Shown one piece after another: positions 6,596-12,670 of a stretch of 14,262 bases of DNA (position 1 is the first letter of the stretch; every line of letters begins with the position of its first letter). The position numbers and the translations under genes are program-made. The stretch lies in contig JACPFZ010000039.1 in the NCBI GenBank assembly GCA_016182725.1, positions 1 to 14,262 on the forward strand, written 5' to 3'. A model generated the notes under the pieces. That model was not told where the DNA came from. It saw only the letters and a program-made list of their open reading frames with translations, and made no database searches. The stretch comes from Candidatus Gottesmanbacteria bacterium (GTDB lineage Bacteria; Patescibacteriota; Microgenomatia; UBA10105; UBA927).

Positions 6596-6706
6596 TTAGA
6601 AACCAATGAGCATGTCCAAGCAGCAGTAAATAACATGGAAAAGGCAGGAAAAATTACGCTGGTCACCGCCGTCGGCGATGCGAAATTCTATAGAATCAAC
6701 TTCTAA
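6596..6706 (+). pseudogene. 3' fragment of a second DUF2079 gene
   Basis: The last 36 codons of a DUF2079 gene survive here (LETNEHVQAAVNNMEKAGKI then TLVTAVGDAKFYRINF). They agree with the end of the complete gene at 4729-4836 at 26 of 36 residues. Homology begins at TTTAGAAACC, about 8 nt after the right end of RAYT element 1, and everything 5' of it is gone. The left flank of the RAYT element is not DUF2079 sequence, so a simple insertion does not explain it; a deletion or recombination must have removed the rest. Confidence 0.8.
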
Positions 6707-6713
6707 TTGCTAT

Positions 6714-6734
6714 ATGTAGCGCATTGTGCTACAT
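6714..6734. promoter_or_regulatory. Hairpin upstream of the antitoxin gene
   Basis: ATGTAGC (6714-6720) pairs with GCTACAT (6728-6734) around GCATTGT. It lies 8 nt after the stop of the DUF2079 fragment and 58 nt before the antitoxin start, with a short T-run at 6747-6751. It may be the old DUF2079 terminator or an operator for the DNA-binding antitoxin; the sequence does not decide. Confidence 0.4.
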
Positions 6735-6792
6735 TACCTTTAATGGTTTTTGTTCGTAAACTTATGTGGGATGCATGGAATATACATCATAA

Positions 6793-7074
6793 ATGAAAAC
6801 AAAAACTCATAAAAAAAGCAGCATTCCACAGTTTATCAATAGAGAAGAAGAAGCGAAATTTTGGGAAAGTCATAGAGTTTCTGAATTTTTAGACGAATTC
6901 AAACCAATCCATGCTCGTTTTGCTAAAAATCTATCAGAAGGACTTCATGTTCGCTTAAACTCAAAGACATTACTGCAACTTCGTGAAAAAGCAAAAGATA
7001 AAGGAGTAGGACCTACGACACTTGTGCGAATGTGGATTTTAGAACAACTCCAATCACCACAACGACACGTATAA
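6793..7074 (+). CDS. CopG-type antitoxin / ribbon-helix-helix regulator, no toxin seen
   Basis: The product has 93 residues. It shows the pattern of CopG-type antitoxins that pair with BrnT-like or other RNase toxins: an N-terminal IPQFINREEEAKFWESHRVS segment (11-30) that would wrap the toxin, and a C-terminal ribbon-helix-helix, LHVRLNSKTLLQLREKAKDK then GVGPTTLVRMWILEQL. Normally the antitoxin gene sits directly beside a small toxin gene; here the upstream neighbour is a DUF2079 fragment and the downstream neighbour is convergent murJ, 6 nt away. TATACA at 6781-6786 ends 6 nt before the ATG, again fitting a leaderless start. It is either an orphan that lost its toxin when the left flank was rearranged, or a stand-alone regulator. 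Confidence 0.7.
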   Translation: MKTKTHKKSSIPQFINREEEAKFWESHRVSEFLDEFKPIHARFAKNLSEGLHVRLNSKTLLQLREKAKDKGVGPTTLVRMWILEQLQSPQRHV

Positions 7075-7080
7075 TATGTA

Positions 7081-8711
7081 CTAGGAGAGTTTGTCCTGAA
7101 TGCCGCCGTTGACCACTTCGCCAGCTGGCTCCAGAAGTATCCGCCGCGCACGGCTGACTTTTTGAATAAGCTTGAGGAACGATTGCACCTCGCCTACTCC
7201 AAAAACCCATGACAGAAACACGTAGGTGGATAATCCGATGGTTCCGGTAATACCGGTGAGGAATAGAAGATTAATGGTACGCGTGGTATCAAAAACCAGC
7301 TGATCTAAAAGCTTGAGCGGCACATAAAGCATGATTCCTGTAATACTTACGGCAATAAGCATTTTTATGGGGGGAACAAGAAGCGCCTTCCGAGGAAACG
7401 AGGAAACACGACGATCCAACGCAATAAAAAGGAGGACAAAATTGATAATACTTGCAAGAGAGGTAGAAAGTCCGAGTGACCACACCGGCAGGTGCAATAC
7501 CTGAATAAATACGATGCTTGCGATGGTATTGACTGCAATGGCAACAACGCCAATGGCAACCGGTGTTCTACTGTCGTAGAGAGCATAAAAGCCGCGTGCA
7601 AGCACATGGACCAGCGCTTGGGCAAAGAGCGAAATACTAAATGCGGACAGTGTCACCCCGGTAAGAACCGTTGCCTCCCAATCGAATCGGTTGGAACCAA
7701 ATACCAAACGAACGATGGGAATACGAAGCACCACAAATAATGCACTTACCGGCAGTACAAAAAACAACACCTGATGAATAGCAGACAAAATAGACATTTT
7801 AAATTGTTCTTTATGTTCGGATGCAGATGCAAGAGAGAGCGACGGAAATGCTGCCTGGGCAATGGTTGCACCAAACAGTCCAACGGGCAACTGCTGGAGA
7901 TGTTGGGCAAAGTTAAAAATCGTCACCATCCGTGCACCTAAGATGGTCGCAAGCATAAGGTCCACCGTGGTATCAATCTGGGAAATAGCAAGTCCCAACG
8001 TGCGCGGCGCCATGAGCCTGCCTACTTCTTTGACTCCCGCATGCTTGGGACTCCATACGAAGCGGTGGCGGTATCCCAAACCAAAAAGCGGCGGTATTTG
8101 GATACGTAAAAAACGACAACCGGCGCATACAGCCCCATCAGAGAAGAAAGGAAAATAATACTGACGATGATGCCGATGTTATATACCACCGGTGCGGCAG
8201 CCGGAAGAAAAAATATATTGTAAGACTGGAGAATACCTGTAAAAAAATTTCCGATCGCAAGCGGCAACACTTGAAAAATAATCATGAACCGCGTAAACGA
8301 AACCATTTGGTCAATTTGTGTTGGAGCAAATCCCGGAGCAAAAAATTGAGAAATCTGCCGTGTCCAAACCAAAAAGGGGATGGCAAGGAGAAAAAGCGCA
8401 ACGACAGTGAGATTCATGAGTGCCGATGCCATGACAAATGCCGCTTCTTCTTTTTCTTTCATCAGATATTTCGTAAATACGGGAATGAATGCGCTAGTCA
8501 GAACACCCATCACAAGGAGTTCAAAAAGGAGGTTTGGCAGCCGAAATGCGGCAAAGTAGACGCCCAGTTCATCCGGTGCGAATCGTGCGGCAAGAAGACG
8601 GTCACGAATAAGCCCCAAGACGCGCGAGGCAAATACCATGGACATGAGAACAAATGCTGCGGAGCCCACCGATGTTGTTTTTCGAGAGAATAACGACCAC
8701 ACGCGCTTCAT
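7081..8711 (-). pseudogene. murJ: Lipid II flippase MurJ, interrupted by an out-of-frame deletion
   Basis: MurJ (MviN, MOP superfamily) flips lipid II across the membrane for peptidoglycan synthesis. The first part (8711 to about 8110) carries RVLGLIRDRLLAARF, FAAFRLPNLLFELLVMGVLT and AFIPVFTKYL, then several membrane helices up to GLYAPVV. The second part (about 8110 to 7081, -1 frame) resumes with RIQIPPLFGLGYRHRF and goes on through GRLMAPRTLGLAISQID to the C-terminal helices. Read together the product is about 543 residues, within the family range. The frame changes near the A6 run at 8108-8113 (T6 on the coding strand). About seven residues normally present between YAPVV and the IQxP motif are also missing, so a deletion of about 22 nt fits better than one slipped base. 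It is a broken gene, an assembly error or, less likely, a frameshifted gene. The start at 8711 has TATAAT 11 nt upstream and no useful alternative. Confidence 0.85.
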
Positions 8712-8722
8712 ACGTTCATCCT

Positions 8723-8728
8723 ATTATA
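8723..8728 (-). promoter_or_regulatory. -10 box of murJ
   Basis: A perfect TATAAT on the minus strand (8728-8723) ends 11 nt before the ATG at 8711. The -35 region is weak. It faces the divergent rpsT promoter, whose -35 box is 13 bp away. Confidence 0.6.
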
Positions 8729-8741
8729 AAGCAAGAACTCC

Positions 8742-8770
8742 TTGTCTGCGAGAGCAATATACGCTATACT
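8742..8770 (+). promoter_or_regulatory. Promoter of rpsT
   Basis: TTGTCT (8742-8747), a 17-bp spacer and TATACT (8765-8770). Only 6 nt separate the -10 box from the S20 start codon at 8777, so the transcript should begin at or next to the ATG. Confidence 0.75.
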
Positions 8771-8776
8771 CATGCA

Positions 8777-9016
8777 ATGCCACTCACAAAACAAGCAATA
8801 AAAAAACTGCGCCACGATAGAGTACTCACACGGAAACGTATGGATACAGAGAAAAAATTGCTCTCTCTGGTCAAACGTATGCGCAGAAAACCATCACCAA
8901 AAACACTGACCCAGGTATTTTCGGCTTTAGATAAGGCAGCAAAAACCCATATCGTCCACCGAAATCGCGCAAGCCGCCTCAAAAGCCGCCTCTCACGACT
9001 TCTAAAGAAGTCGTAA
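8777..9016 (+). CDS. rpsT: 30S ribosomal protein S20
   Basis: This 79-residue basic protein binds 16S rRNA early in assembly of the small subunit. The pattern is that of S20: TKQAIKKLRHDRVLTRKRMD near the N-terminus, a basic middle helix, TLTQVFSALDKAAKTHIVHR (44-63) and the family signature NRASRLKSRLSRLLKK (64-79). Length and motif order match the family. The ATG at 8777 is chosen because the ATG at 8772 is out of frame and earlier in-frame codons lie before the promoter. It is divergent from murJ across a 65-bp gap. Expression appears to depend on a leaderless mRNA. A loose inverted repeat follows the stop (9029-9041 with 9067-9079). Confidence 0.92.
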   Translation: MPLTKQAIKKLRHDRVLTRKRMDTEKKLLSLVKRMRRKPSPKTLTQVFSALDKAAKTHIVHRNRASRLKSRLSRLLKKS

Positions 9017-9091
9017 TAATCCAATTCTCCAATAATCCAATGTTAATATATTACCTGTTGGTAGTATTGGTTTATTGGTAGTATTGGTTTA
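9015..9091 (+). repeat. Repeat-rich spacer between rpsT and pilN-like gene
   Basis: AATAATCCAAT occurs twice (9015-9025, 9031-9041), and a 17-bp unit TTGGTAGTATTGGTTTA is perfectly duplicated in tandem (9058-9074, 9075-9091). CCAATAATCCAAT (9029-9041) pairs with ATTGGTTTATTGG (9067-9079) at 12 of 13 positions, giving a long-loop hairpin that could end rpsT transcription. Confidence 0.7.
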
Positions 9092-9095
9092 TTAT
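9067..9095 (+). promoter_or_regulatory. Promoter of the pilN-like gene
   Basis: TTGGTT (9067-9072), a 17-bp spacer and TATTAT (9090-9095) lie over the tandem duplication. The -10 box ends 6 nt before the ATG at 9102. Confidence 0.45.
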
Positions 9096-9101
9096 AGAGG
9101 T

Positions 9102-9662
9102 ATGCCTGCCAATCCAGAAAGTATCAACATCAATCTCCTCCAACGAATGGACGGGGAGCGTACTGCGGTCGGTCGTATTACCACATGGGCAGTCACGTAC
9201 GGTAGATACATCATGATTGGCACGGAAATCGTGGTACTTCTTGCGTTCATTGCGCGCTTTAGTCTGGATCGGAAACTGACCGATCTGAAAGAAGAAATTG
9301 GTCAAAAACAAGTAATCTTGGTTGCAAACGCACCATTTGAACAAGAGGTGAAAAATATCCAAGATCGCCTGACACAAGCAAAAAAAGTCCTCACCGATCA
9401 GACCAAACCTACAGACCTTCTCACCTTTCTCCAGACAAACCTTCCTCCCGACGTGGCGCTGATATCTGTTGATTACTCTTCAAAAAAACTGGCCATTGAG
9501 GCAACAGCTAAAACAACGGAGGGATTTTCGCAGTTTATCACCAGCCTTACCAAAGCACCGGGAGTTAGCGATATAGAGATTGGCGATATTCAAAAACAAC
9601 CAGAAAAAGGCATTATGTTTAAAATATCTGCGACGATTGAGGCTCCAAAAGCCCAAAAATAA
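9102..9662 (+). CDS. pilN: PilN-like type IV pilus inner-membrane protein
   Basis: The protein has 186 residues. A cytoplasmic N-terminus containing the PilN-type motif ININLLQR (residues 7-14) would contact a PilM-like partner. Next come a single membrane helix (about 36-53), a helical stretch likely to form a coiled coil (TDLKEEIGQKQVILVANAPF, then EQEVKNIQDRLTQAKKVL), and a small alpha/beta domain (about 115-182) with the ferredoxin-like pattern LLTFLQTNLPPDVALISVDY. This matches PilN (fimbrial assembly family) in order and size. The start at 9102 fits the promoter better than the upstream in-frame codon at 9075. The next gene, 6 nt downstream, is PilO-like, the standard partner with which PilN forms the alignment complex. 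No pilM is seen upstream, where rpsT lies instead. Confidence 0.65.
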   Translation: MPANPESININLLQRMDGERTAVGRITTWAVTYGRYIMIGTEIVVLLAFIARFSLDRKLTDLKEEIGQKQVILVANAPFEQEVKNIQDRLTQAKKVLTDQTKPTDLLTFLQTNLPPDVALISVDYSSKKLAIEATAKTTEGFSQFITSLTKAPGVSDIEIGDIQKQPEKGIMFKISATIEAPKAQK

Positions 9663-9668
9663 ATTCGT

Positions 9669-10214
9669 ATGGCATTTAACTACAAAACAGAATATGAACG
9701 GTATCGTCGGTACTATCAGTCGTTGGAACCGACGTTTAAAACATCGGCTACCAGTAGCTACACCATGGCAATTTTTTCATTTCTGGCAATATCGCTCTTT
9801 GGGTGGTATGGAATCCGACCAACGGTTCAAACCATCCTCTTTCTACGACGGGAGATTGCAGACAACACAGAAGTAAGCAAGAGAATGGAAAACAAAATCA
9901 CTCAGTTGGTAGAAGCACAAGCTGCGTACCAAAATGCCGCGGACAATCTGGTCATTCTCGATCAGGCACTTCCCCAAGATCCCAATGTGCTCCGTGTCGT
10001 GGGACAACTACAAAGTCTTGCCAAGAGTACGAATAGTTCCCTTTCCGCAGTGCAGGTACCAACGGTTCCCCTCGCTTCGTCGCAGGCAACTCCGAGTGCA
10101 GGCACTGGCGGGGAAAAAGTCACCGATATTCCTATTGTTGTTGCAGTAAACGGAACGTATACTGCTATTAAGTCATTCCTCGATGGACTCGTGAGCATGC
10201 GCAAACGATCGTGA
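9669..10214 (+). CDS. pilO: PilO-like protein, truncated at the C-terminus
   Basis: The 181 residues show a cytoplasmic start, a membrane helix (about 34-52), a coiled coil (FLRREIADNTEVSKRMENKI and on), and the beginning of the PilO periplasmic domain (DNLVILDQALPQDPNVLRVV, then QSLAKSTNSSLSAVQVPTVP and IPIVVAVNGTYTAIKSFLDG). PilO domains normally continue past this point with a strand after the (F/L)LxxLExLxR helix; here the frame ends at MRKRS and a TGA at 10212-10214. The rest of the domain is therefore missing, about 50 residues judging from the family. Immediately downstream, in another frame, lies the body of a different small membrane protein, so the truncation marks a deletion junction. 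It pairs with the PilN-like gene 6 nt upstream. Confidence 0.6.
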   Translation: MAFNYKTEYERYRRYYQSLEPTFKTSATSSYTMAIFSFLAISLFGWYGIRPTVQTILFLRREIADNTEVSKRMENKITQLVEAQAAYQNAADNLVILDQALPQDPNVLRVVGQLQSLAKSTNSSLSAVQVPTVPLASSQATPSAGTGGEKVTDIPIVVAVNGTYTAIKSFLDGLVSMRKRS

Positions 10215-10392
10215 TATTCTCTTAGTTGCTGTATTTACCTTCCTGACCGTTTTTCTGTGGGTATTTTTTGAACTGGTAAAAACAATAAAAACCACGACGG
10301 TTACCCCAACAGTCCAACGGGTCATTGCCCCGTTTTCTCCAAGCCTTGATACTGCAACACTCAAACAAATCTCAACGCGGCCAGCCTATTAA
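10195..10392 (+). pseudogene. Small membrane protein gene missing its start
   Basis: An open frame without a start codon reads NDRDILLVAVFTFLTVFLWV then FFELVKTIKTTTVTPTVQRV and ends in DTATLKQISTRPAY at TAA 10390-10392. A charged start, one membrane helix and a proline-rich tail would make a protein of about 65 residues. The coding quality and the stop 1 nt before the next ATG suggest it was a real member of this operon. In this frame a TGA lies at 10192-10194 and no ATG, GTG or TTG precedes the helix. Two extra bases after ATGCGCAAA (10197-10205) would give a natural start, M-R-K-N-D-R-D, so a deletion probably fused this gene to pilO out of frame. Confidence 0.6.
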
Positions 10393-10393
10393 C

Positions 10394-11671
10394 ATGTTTT
10401 CAACAACACGAATCCCAACCGTCCTCGGCTTACTGTTGCTGATCGTCGTCGTGGGAGGGGTCATCATCTCTTTTGAGTCTTTCTCGCGGCTTCCCATCCG
10501 TGCCACTGGATCTATCCAACCAGATGCTATACAAATAACCAATCTTTCTGACACGAGTTTTACGATAACCTGGACTACTCCAACGCCCGCAACCGGAGCA
10601 CTCATCATATCAGCGCCTGGCGCTGGAGCGACCATCTTCGACGAGCGCGATAGCGATGGAAAACTCCGTCCATACCTCACCCATAGCGTCACGGTTCGAA
10701 ACCTTAAAGGAGATACGAGTTATGAAGTAAAAATTCTTTCTCAGGGGAAAACGTATATGGATAACGGTACGCCCTATCGCATCCGCACTTTTCCCATACT
10801 TACCACAAACCCCCAAGATATGACCCCGGCGTATGGATCTGTGGTCACTGCCGACAACCAATCGGGAGAGGGCGCCTTGGTTTTTTTAACGCTCGAAGGA
10901 AGCCAAATGCTTTCTGCCCTCGTCAAGCCATCCGGAGCATGGATTATTCCGTTACATCGCATCCGCGCCCTCGACGGAAGCACCTATCTTCCGATGCAAG
11001 CAGATCGCATGAACGAATCTCTGCTTGTAAAAAATAATGGACTATCAACGTCTGCAATTACCGATACACTCAATGATTCACCGGTTCCGGTCATGGTACT
11101 TGGCAAAAACTATGATTTCCGCAAGCAACAAGGAAAAGCACCGGAGGCACTCCCCATTGCCGAAGCTCCGATCGCTCCTCCAAAAATTCTGGGGGCACAA
11201 ACAACACGGGAATATACCGTGAGCTTGGTCGCCCCTGCCCAAAGTGCTGCCATCGCAAGTCAGTTGCCGCTTATCCAAGGCACCGGCATCACGTCAAAAT
11301 TGGTAACGATTACCCTGGGAATCACCAACCCGATCAGTGATACGACAACGGTCCAAAGTGACGGCATGTTTCGTTACACCCCAACTTCCCCACTTGCTCC
11401 TGGAAAACAGATGGTCACAATCACCACAAGGGATGCACAGAACAAACCAGTCGCCATCACCCACGCATTTGAAATCCTCAAAAGCGGGACGCAAGTCTTG
11501 GGAGACGCAACGCCGTCAGCAACGCTTACCCCGACGGAAACCCCCACTCCCACACCCGCGCTAGTTGGTCAACCGTTACCGGAAAGCGCCACCACATTCC
11601 CGACGGTGATCCTGATCACCATCGGAGCAATGCTTTTTCTTGGAGGCACCGTGGCACTGATGAAAAAATAA
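10394..11671 (+). CDS. Membrane-anchored fibronectin type III / Ig-like surface protein
   Basis: The protein has 425 residues from the ATG at 10394, 1 nt after the preceding stop; the in-frame ATG at 10325 would overlap the upstream frame. An N-terminal hydrophobic segment (about 8-28) precedes a fibronectin type III domain (about 40-130: IQITNLSDTSFTITWTTPTP ... HSVTVRNLKGDTSYEVKIL). A middle domain resembles a carboxypeptidase-regulatory fold (GEGALVFLTLEGSQMLSALV ... PSGAWIIPL). An Ig-like domain follows (about 295-365, with GMFRYTPTSPLAPGKQMVTI), then a Thr/Pro linker (TPTETPTPTP) and a C-terminal membrane helix with the tail MKK. The Ig-like domain and C-terminal layout parallel the cohesin protein at 849. 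Its position after pilN/pilO suggests an envelope role near the pilus machinery, as inference. Confidence 0.75.
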   Translation: MFSTTRIPTVLGLLLLIVVVGGVIISFESFSRLPIRATGSIQPDAIQITNLSDTSFTITWTTPTPATGALIISAPGAGATIFDERDSDGKLRPYLTHSVTVRNLKGDTSYEVKILSQGKTYMDNGTPYRIRTFPILTTNPQDMTPAYGSVVTADNQSGEGALVFLTLEGSQMLSALVKPSGAWIIPLHRIRALDGSTYLPMQADRMNESLLVKNNGLSTSAITDTLNDSPVPVMVLGKNYDFRKQQGKAPEALPIAEAPIAPPKILGAQTTREYTVSLVAPAQSAAIASQLPLIQGTGITSKLVTITLGITNPISDTTTVQSDGMFRYTPTSPLAPGKQMVTITTRDAQNKPVAITHAFEILKSGTQVLGDATPSATLTPTETPTPTPALVGQPLPESATTFPTVILITIGAMLFLGGTVALMKK

Positions 11672-11716
11672 CAAGAATGCTCTGTCAATCTCCTGAGTTC
11701 TAAAAGCTATCGCACC

Positions 11717-11739
11717 ACCCTGTAGATACAATGCAGGGT
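11717..11739. repeat. Small palindrome at the start of the IS30 remnant
   Basis: ACCCTG (11717-11722) is repeated inverted as CAGGGT (11734-11739) around a likely -10 box TACAAT (11727-11732). It directly precedes the transposase start and could be an autoregulatory operator or part of the old insertion-sequence end. Confidence 0.4.
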
Positions 11740-11829
11740 ATGAACCCATATACACGGCTGTCCCAGGCCGAGCGGGAACAGATATTCTTACTGCTCCATC
11801 AAGGAGTCAGCCTTCGGGAGATCGGGAAA
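11740..11829 (+). pseudogene. IS30-type transposase, N-terminal fragment
   Basis: The first 30 codons encode MNPYTRLSQAEREQIFLLLH then QGVSLREIGK, which matches the helix-turn-helix opening of IS30-family transposases (YxxLTxxERxxIxxLxxxGxSxREIAxxLGR). After GK at 11829 the homology stops where the end of the second RAYT unit begins (CTTCCAAGACTTCCAA). The DDE catalytic part is absent both here and on the far side of the RAYT gene, so this is a scar rather than a simply interrupted element. Confidence 0.7.
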
Positions 11830-12510
11830 CTTCCAAGACTTCCAACCTTCGGTCAGATGCGTTACTGTTTCCAGATGTTTTGCGTAATCGGCCTGATCAG
11901 CAACAAACATGCGGTATCCCTTCAGCGACATGAGAGAACGCACAACATCCATGCGGCACAGACCGTCTTGACTGGGTGAAAGATATTCTTTATAGGAAGA
12001 CCATGGGTAAGTTTCCAAATCATCAACATCAACAAGAAACGATGATACCGGATTAAGATGGATATATCGAGTAAGATGCATGAACTGTTCATCCGTTTCT
12101 ACCCGCACCGCTTTAAATGTTCCTTGAAATAGTGGGCCTACCCGATGACGCCGTAGGTTGAAATACTTCGTATAACTGTTTGTGACGTTGGCAAGGAATC
12201 GGCGTATTCCCCCCTCTTGTTCCTGACGCAACATAGAATGAAAATGATTAGGCATCAGACAATAGGCAAGAAGAGATACTCCCATTGGTTTCGTTTGTAG
12301 CTTTTCTTCAAACATAGGCTTGATCAGCTCGGGTAAATGAAGGTAGTGGGAGAGTGTGGCGCCTGGCTTCGCATGCCGGTAGAACCACAGGGTGGTAAAC
12401 ATTCGCTCGTACTCTCGCTTATTGGTAAATACCACTCGCCGTTCAACCCCACGATTAAACACGTGATAGATTTGCTGGTTTGCAAGCACGATGCTTCGAT
12501 TGCTAGACAT
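11788..12510 (-). CDS. REP-associated tyrosine transposase (RAYT, Y1_Tnp family), second copy
   Basis: This 240-residue HUH-class transposase has the motifs IYHVFNRGVERR (14-25), CLMPNHFH (84-91; His89, His91), NSYTKYFN (111-118; candidate nucleophile Tyr113), RVGPLFQGTFKAV, LTRYIHLNPV and TYPWSSYKEYL. All catalytic residues are present. The last 12 residues or so (PDLPKADSLMEQ) are the antisense translation of the IS30 fragment, so the native C-terminus probably ended near EGWKSWK and the frame runs on into the older scar. The promoter has TTGACA and TATGGT with 17-bp spacing, identical hexamers to the first RAYT gene. Beyond its 5' end lie copies of a CATGGAAGGTTGAATA repeat that may be its recognition sequence. 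Related to, but clearly diverged from, the RAYT at 5820-6518. Confidence 0.85.
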   Translation of the reverse strand: MSSNRSIVLANQQIYHVFNRGVERRVVFTNKREYERMFTTLWFYRHAKPGATLSHYLHLPELIKPMFEEKLQTKPMGVSLLAYCLMPNHFHSMLRQEQEGGIRRFLANVTNSYTKYFNLRRHRVGPLFQGTFKAVRVETDEQFMHLTRYIHLNPVSSFLVDVDDLETYPWSSYKEYLSPSQDGLCRMDVVRSLMSLKGYRMFVADQADYAKHLETVTHLTEGWKSWKFPDLPKADSLMEQ

Positions 12511-12518
12511 ACGCTCAC

Positions 12519-12547
12519 ACCATATCTCGTCAACTACCTCCTGTCAA
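12519..12547 (-). promoter_or_regulatory. Promoter of RAYT gene 2
   Basis: On the minus strand TTGACA (12547-12542), a 17-bp spacer and TATGGT (12524-12519), ending 8 nt before the ATG at 12510. An AGGAGGT-like sequence lies within the spacer, upstream of the predicted transcript, so it cannot serve as a ribosome site from this promoter. Confidence 0.7.
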
Positions 12548-12556
12548 GAGGATGTT

Positions 12557-12585
12557 TGAACGTAGTTAACATGGAAGGTTGAATA
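12557..12585 (+). repeat. 29-bp REP-like repeat, copy A
   Basis: It begins TGAACGTAGTTAAC and ends CATGGAAGGTTGAATA, and is identical over 29 bp to copy B at 13461-13489. The 17-bp sequence CATGGAAGGTTGAATAA occurs again 26 bp downstream. It lies just outside the promoter of RAYT gene 2. Confidence 0.85.
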
Positions 12586-12595
12586 AGAATAATTG

Positions 12596-12612
12596 CATGG
12601 AAGGTTGAATAA
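12596..12612 (+). repeat. Partial REP-like repeat (17 bp)
   Basis: CATGGAAGGTTGAATAA is repeated exactly, 26 bp after the matching part of copy A, forming a short direct array upstream of the gene at 12671. Confidence 0.8.
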
Positions 12613-12658
12613 TTGAGTATTCCACCTCAGAGACGGAATTGGTGGGCAATAAAAGTGT

Positions 12659-12664
12659 TATACT
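12659..12664 (+). promoter_or_regulatory. -10 box of the 12671 gene
   Basis: TATACT ends 6 nt before the ATG at 12671. No -35 box at the right distance is convincing (TTGGTG at 12639 leaves only 14 bp). Confidence 0.45.
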
Positions 12665-12670
12665 ACTGTT

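Noticed and set aside
8108..8113. Programmed -1 frameshift in murJ at the T6 run
   Set aside because: MurJ is not known for this, and about seven residues are missing as well, so a deletion is the simpler reading.
12557..12612. Possible CRISPR array at the spaced repeats
   Set aside because: Only two short copies with a 9-bp gap, the third copy is 0.9 kb away, and no cas genes are present; it fits REP-like repeats.
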